In this document: positions 7,467 through 8,717 of the stretch, piece by piece
Layout: every line of letters starts with the position of its first letter
How positions within the stretch are numbered: the stretch's first letter is position 1
NCBI GenBank assembly: GCA_041689775.1
Contig: JBDNFP010000057.1
Location: forward strand, 1-8,717
Origin: JBDNFP01 sp041689775
Lineage (GTDB): Bacteria; Bacteroidota; Bacteroidia; Cytophagales; Spirosomataceae
Length of the DNA: 8,717 nucleotides
Direction: 5' to 3'
The notes under the pieces: model-generated
The model's input: only the letters and a program-made list of their open reading frames with translations
What the model was told of the DNA's origin: nothing
Database searches by the model: none
Program-made: the position numbers and the translations under genes

Positions 7467-8165
7467 TTACAATTCCCGGATGCGAATGTTGCGGTACCAT
7501 ACCTTATTACCGTGATCCTGCAAGGCGATGGATCCTTTCTCAAAGGAATTAAACCCTTCCCAAGTTTTAAATTTACTCTTGGCAACCATGGCATCCCATT
7601 CGGCGCCTTTGGTTGGGAAATCGACTACTTTTTTGCCGTTCAGCCAACTTTCACCTTTGCCATTTTTTATAACAATACGAGCTTTGTTCCATTCTCCGGC
7701 GGGCTTTACAGCGTTGAGGTCAGTGGGAGGGAGCATGTCATAGAGCGAGCCGGCCTTGTGGTTTCCTTCTTTTCCGGCGAAGGAATCAGGGTGCTTGGCG
7801 TCATCCAAAACCTGTATTTCCGGACCGGTAGAGTAGGGGCAGCAATATTTAGCGCCTTCCTGCACGTGGTACATAATGCCACTATTGCCCTTTTCGCTGA
7901 TTTTCCATTCGAGTTCTAATTCGAAATTACCGTATTCTTTTTCGGTGAGCAGATCTCCACCGCCTTTTTCGGTGAGATACATGGCACCATCTTCTACTTT
8001 CCACTTGGTAATTTCACCACCTTTCCACTTTTTCCAACCTTTGAAGGTTTTTCCATCGAAAAGTGATTCCCATTTTCCTTTCTTTGTAACGGGGGTAAAT
8101 GCGGTAGTACCACCGATGATACACAAAGCCAGGATTACACCCACGTAAATTTTTGTTGATTTCAT
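7467..8165 (-). CDS. exported DUF1080 protein (3-keto-disaccharide hydrolase family)
   Basis: A 232-residue protein with a Sec signal peptide (hydrophobic residues 7-18, probable cleavage after Ala22) and one DUF1080 domain with a concanavalin-like jelly-roll fold. Family landmarks are LFDGKTFKGWKKW (35-47), WKVEDGAMYL (55-64), GNFELELEWKIS followed by GNSGIMYHV (79-101), GPEIQVLDD (114-122), AGSLYDMLPP (138-147), GEWNKARIVIKNGKGESWLNG (157-177), and the closing GSIALQDHGNKVWYRNIRI (211-229). Members characterised in Bacteroidota act in the periplasm on 3-keto-glucosides, releasing the keto-sugar. Cys15 lies in LALC, not a proper lipobox, so a soluble periplasmic or secreted protein is more likely than a lipoprotein. 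It starts at ATG 8163-8165, without a Shine-Dalgarno, and ends at TAA 7467-7469. The isomerase-like gene downstream is a usual companion. The exact substrate is not determined. Confidence 0.92.
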   Translation of the reverse strand: MKSTKIYVGVILALCIIGGTTAFTPVTKKGKWESLFDGKTFKGWKKWKGGEITKWKVEDGAMYLTEKGGGDLLTEKEYGNFELELEWKISEKGNSGIMYHVQEGAKYCCPYSTGPEIQVLDDAKHPDSFAGKEGNHKAGSLYDMLPPTDLNAVKPAGEWNKARIVIKNGKGESWLNGKKVVDFPTKGAEWDAMVAKSKFKTWEGFNSFEKGSIALQDHGNKVWYRNIRIREL

Positions 8166-8209
8166 ACGAATTGGTAAGCAGTTAAATAATTGAGGTTAGG
8201 TAATTGATA

Positions 8210-8268
8210 TTAAGTAGCTGTTAGCTTTTAGGTTATTAGCCATTAGTTTTTTATTGTGCTGATAATCA
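8210..8268 (-). repeat. degenerate intergenic repeat, copy 4
   Basis: The best-preserved copy and the reference for the others. TAG words begin at 8215, 8222, 8229, 8237 and 8244, giving spacings of 7, 7, 8 and 7 bp. It starts with TTAAGTAGCTGTTAG and ends with CTGATAATCA. It lies 45 bp upstream of the DUF1080 start, inside the expected promoter or leader region of that gene. Confidence 0.6.
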
Positions 8269-8317
8269 CATATTTGTTCCATTAGTTGATTATCCATTTA
8301 ATGTAAACTAAATATGT
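8268..8317. repeat. small imperfect inverted repeat
   Basis: ACATATTT (8268-8275) pairs with AAATATGT (8310-8317), and CATTA (8280-8284) pairs with TAATG (8299-8303), leaving a 14-nt centre. The arms are short and AT-rich, so chance is possible. It abuts repeat copy 4. Confidence 0.3.
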
Positions 8318-8319
8318 TC

Positions 8320-8352
8320 AAGTACTTATCAAGCTCTTAGGTCATTAGCTTT
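8320..8352 (-). repeat. degenerate intergenic repeat, copy 5 (weak)
   Basis: Read on the minus strand it holds GCTAATGACCTAAGAGCT followed by AAGTACTT, resembling the CTAATGG, CCTAAAAGCT and CTACTT parts of copy 4. AAGTACTTA (8320-8328) is identical to 7306-7314. It is shorter and more diverged than the other copies. Confidence 0.35.
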
Positions 8353-8607
8353 ATTCAGATAGGAACTAAAAAACTCATCCCCATTTAAACACGAAACACG
8401 AAATAAAGATTTATATTGTCACATACAAAATGCGCGGCCAGTAAAGCTATTGCAAGCACTAACCATTAGTAAGGCACGAATCAGGTAGATTTACCCTAAG
8501 AATATGGGGTCGGATCCGTTTTTATTTAGGCCTTCGTCTGACTTGCCGGAAGATACTAATTTTCACAACTTGCAAATCTCGGTACTGGGTATATAATTTA
8601 TGATTCG
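8353..8607. other. non-coding interval, possible left end of an insertion sequence
   Basis: No credible gene on either strand. A 7-bp unit AACACGA is repeated in tandem at 8388-8394 and 8395-8401. Base composition becomes less AT-rich after about 8505, which may mark the outer end of the element carrying the partial gene at 8620. The right end of any such element is outside the window, so no terminal inverted repeat can be tested. Confidence 0.35.
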
Positions 8608-8615
8608 TAACTTTG
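8608..8615 (+). promoter_or_regulatory. candidate Bacteroidota -7 box (TAACTTTG)
   Basis: TAACTTTG fits the Bacteroidota -7 consensus TAnnTTTG exactly. The expected -33 TTTG, about 19 bp upstream, is only CTGG at 8585-8588. The box ends 4 bp before the ATG at 8620, so a transcript from it would have almost no leader. A sigma70-like pair also lies upstream: TTGCAA at 8570-8575 and TATAAT at 8592-8597, with a 16-bp spacer, which would give a leader of about 15-20 nt. Which, if either, is used is open. Confidence 0.35.
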
Positions 8616-8619
8616 TGCC

Positions 8620-8717
8620 ATGGATCTTGACTTTGACAAATACAAACTGCTACAATACTGCACCAATGAATCGTGCAAATACCATAACCAAATTGGCTTG
8701 GGCAACATATGCACACT
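8620..8717 (+). CDS. partial gene, probable zinc-finger N-terminus of an insertion-sequence transposase
   Basis: The first 32 codons of a gene cut by the window edge. Translation from ATG 8620 begins MDLDFDKYKLLQYCTNESCK and continues YHNQIGLGNICT. The Cys14-x4-Cys19 pair followed by YHNQIGLGNI resembles the first half of the zinc-ribbon found at the N-terminus of IS1- and IS1595-like transposases, where a second CxxC follows about 20 residues later. That second half is beyond the window. The frame is closed upstream by TAA 8608-8610 and this is the only ATG in it. The identification is from memory of the motif and is moderate; a non-mobile zinc-ribbon protein is the main alternative. Confidence 0.5.
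   Translation, partial: MDLDFDKYKLLQYCTNESCKYHNQIGLGNICT

Noticed and set aside
7512..7919. Plus-strand open frame of 135 residues opposite the DUF1080 gene
   Set aside because: It lies wholly antisense to a clearly recognised gene, is Phe-rich in the manner of a reverse-strand reading, and shows no domain.
7467..8165. Lipoprotein assignment for the DUF1080 protein
   Set aside because: Cys15 is preceded by Leu (LALC) instead of Gly, Ala or Ser, so the lipobox rule is not met.
8388..8401. Tandem AACACGA pair as a regulatory iteron or origin site
   Set aside because: Only two copies are present, with no initiator gene nearby, and a 7-bp doublet is easily a chance slip in AT-rich DNA.
8522..8716. 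Minus-strand open frame of 64 residues rich in Cys and Trp
   Set aside because: It overlaps the plus-strand partial gene with the better Cys motif, matches no family I know, and has an amino-acid mix typical of an antisense shadow.

Overview
The window looks like a chromosomal segment of a Bacteroidota bacterium, probably of the Cytophagia/Cytophagales kind. The grounds are the gene content: a divergent UbiA prenyltransferase and type III polyketide synthase, and a DUF1080 3-keto-disaccharide hydrolase next to a Tat-type sugar isomerase. None of the starts has a clear Shine-Dalgarno sequence, the intergenic DNA is AT-rich, and there is a TAnnTTTG-type -7 box near the right end. The lineage is inferred; no rRNA or marker gene is present.

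Left (1-2158): a UbiA-superfamily membrane prenyltransferase on the minus strand and a type III polyketide synthase on the plus strand diverge from a shared 159-bp AT-rich interval. The likely role is to build an aromatic or pyrone polyketide and attach a prenyl or other lipid chain. The product cannot be read from sequence.

Centre (2217-6200): a single 1327-residue superfamily 1 helicase follows the synthase by 58 bp on the same strand. It has a DUF4011-like N-terminus, all main SF1 motifs, a roughly 600-residue helical insertion between motifs Ia and II, and a C-terminus resembling a worn Vsr/DUF559-type nuclease domain. It is the most unusual gene here and could be a genome-maintenance or defence protein. 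No defence partner lies next to it. A near-perfect bidirectional terminator closes the gene.

Right (6337-8165): two minus-strand genes, a DUF1080 exported hydrolase and a hydroxypyruvate-isomerase-like TIM-barrel protein, form a familiar Bacteroidota carbohydrate pair. Their upstream intergenic regions carry several degenerate copies of a 50-65 bp repeat with a 7-bp rhythm. Two copies face each other to make an imperfect palindrome of about 140 bp around a perfect 14-bp stem.

Right edge (8620-8717): the first 32 codons of a gene with a zinc-finger-like Cys pattern, probably an insertion-sequence transposase, run off the window. No rRNA, tRNA or CRISPR array was seen. I found no convincing complete new system; the strongest leads are the helicase and the repeat family.
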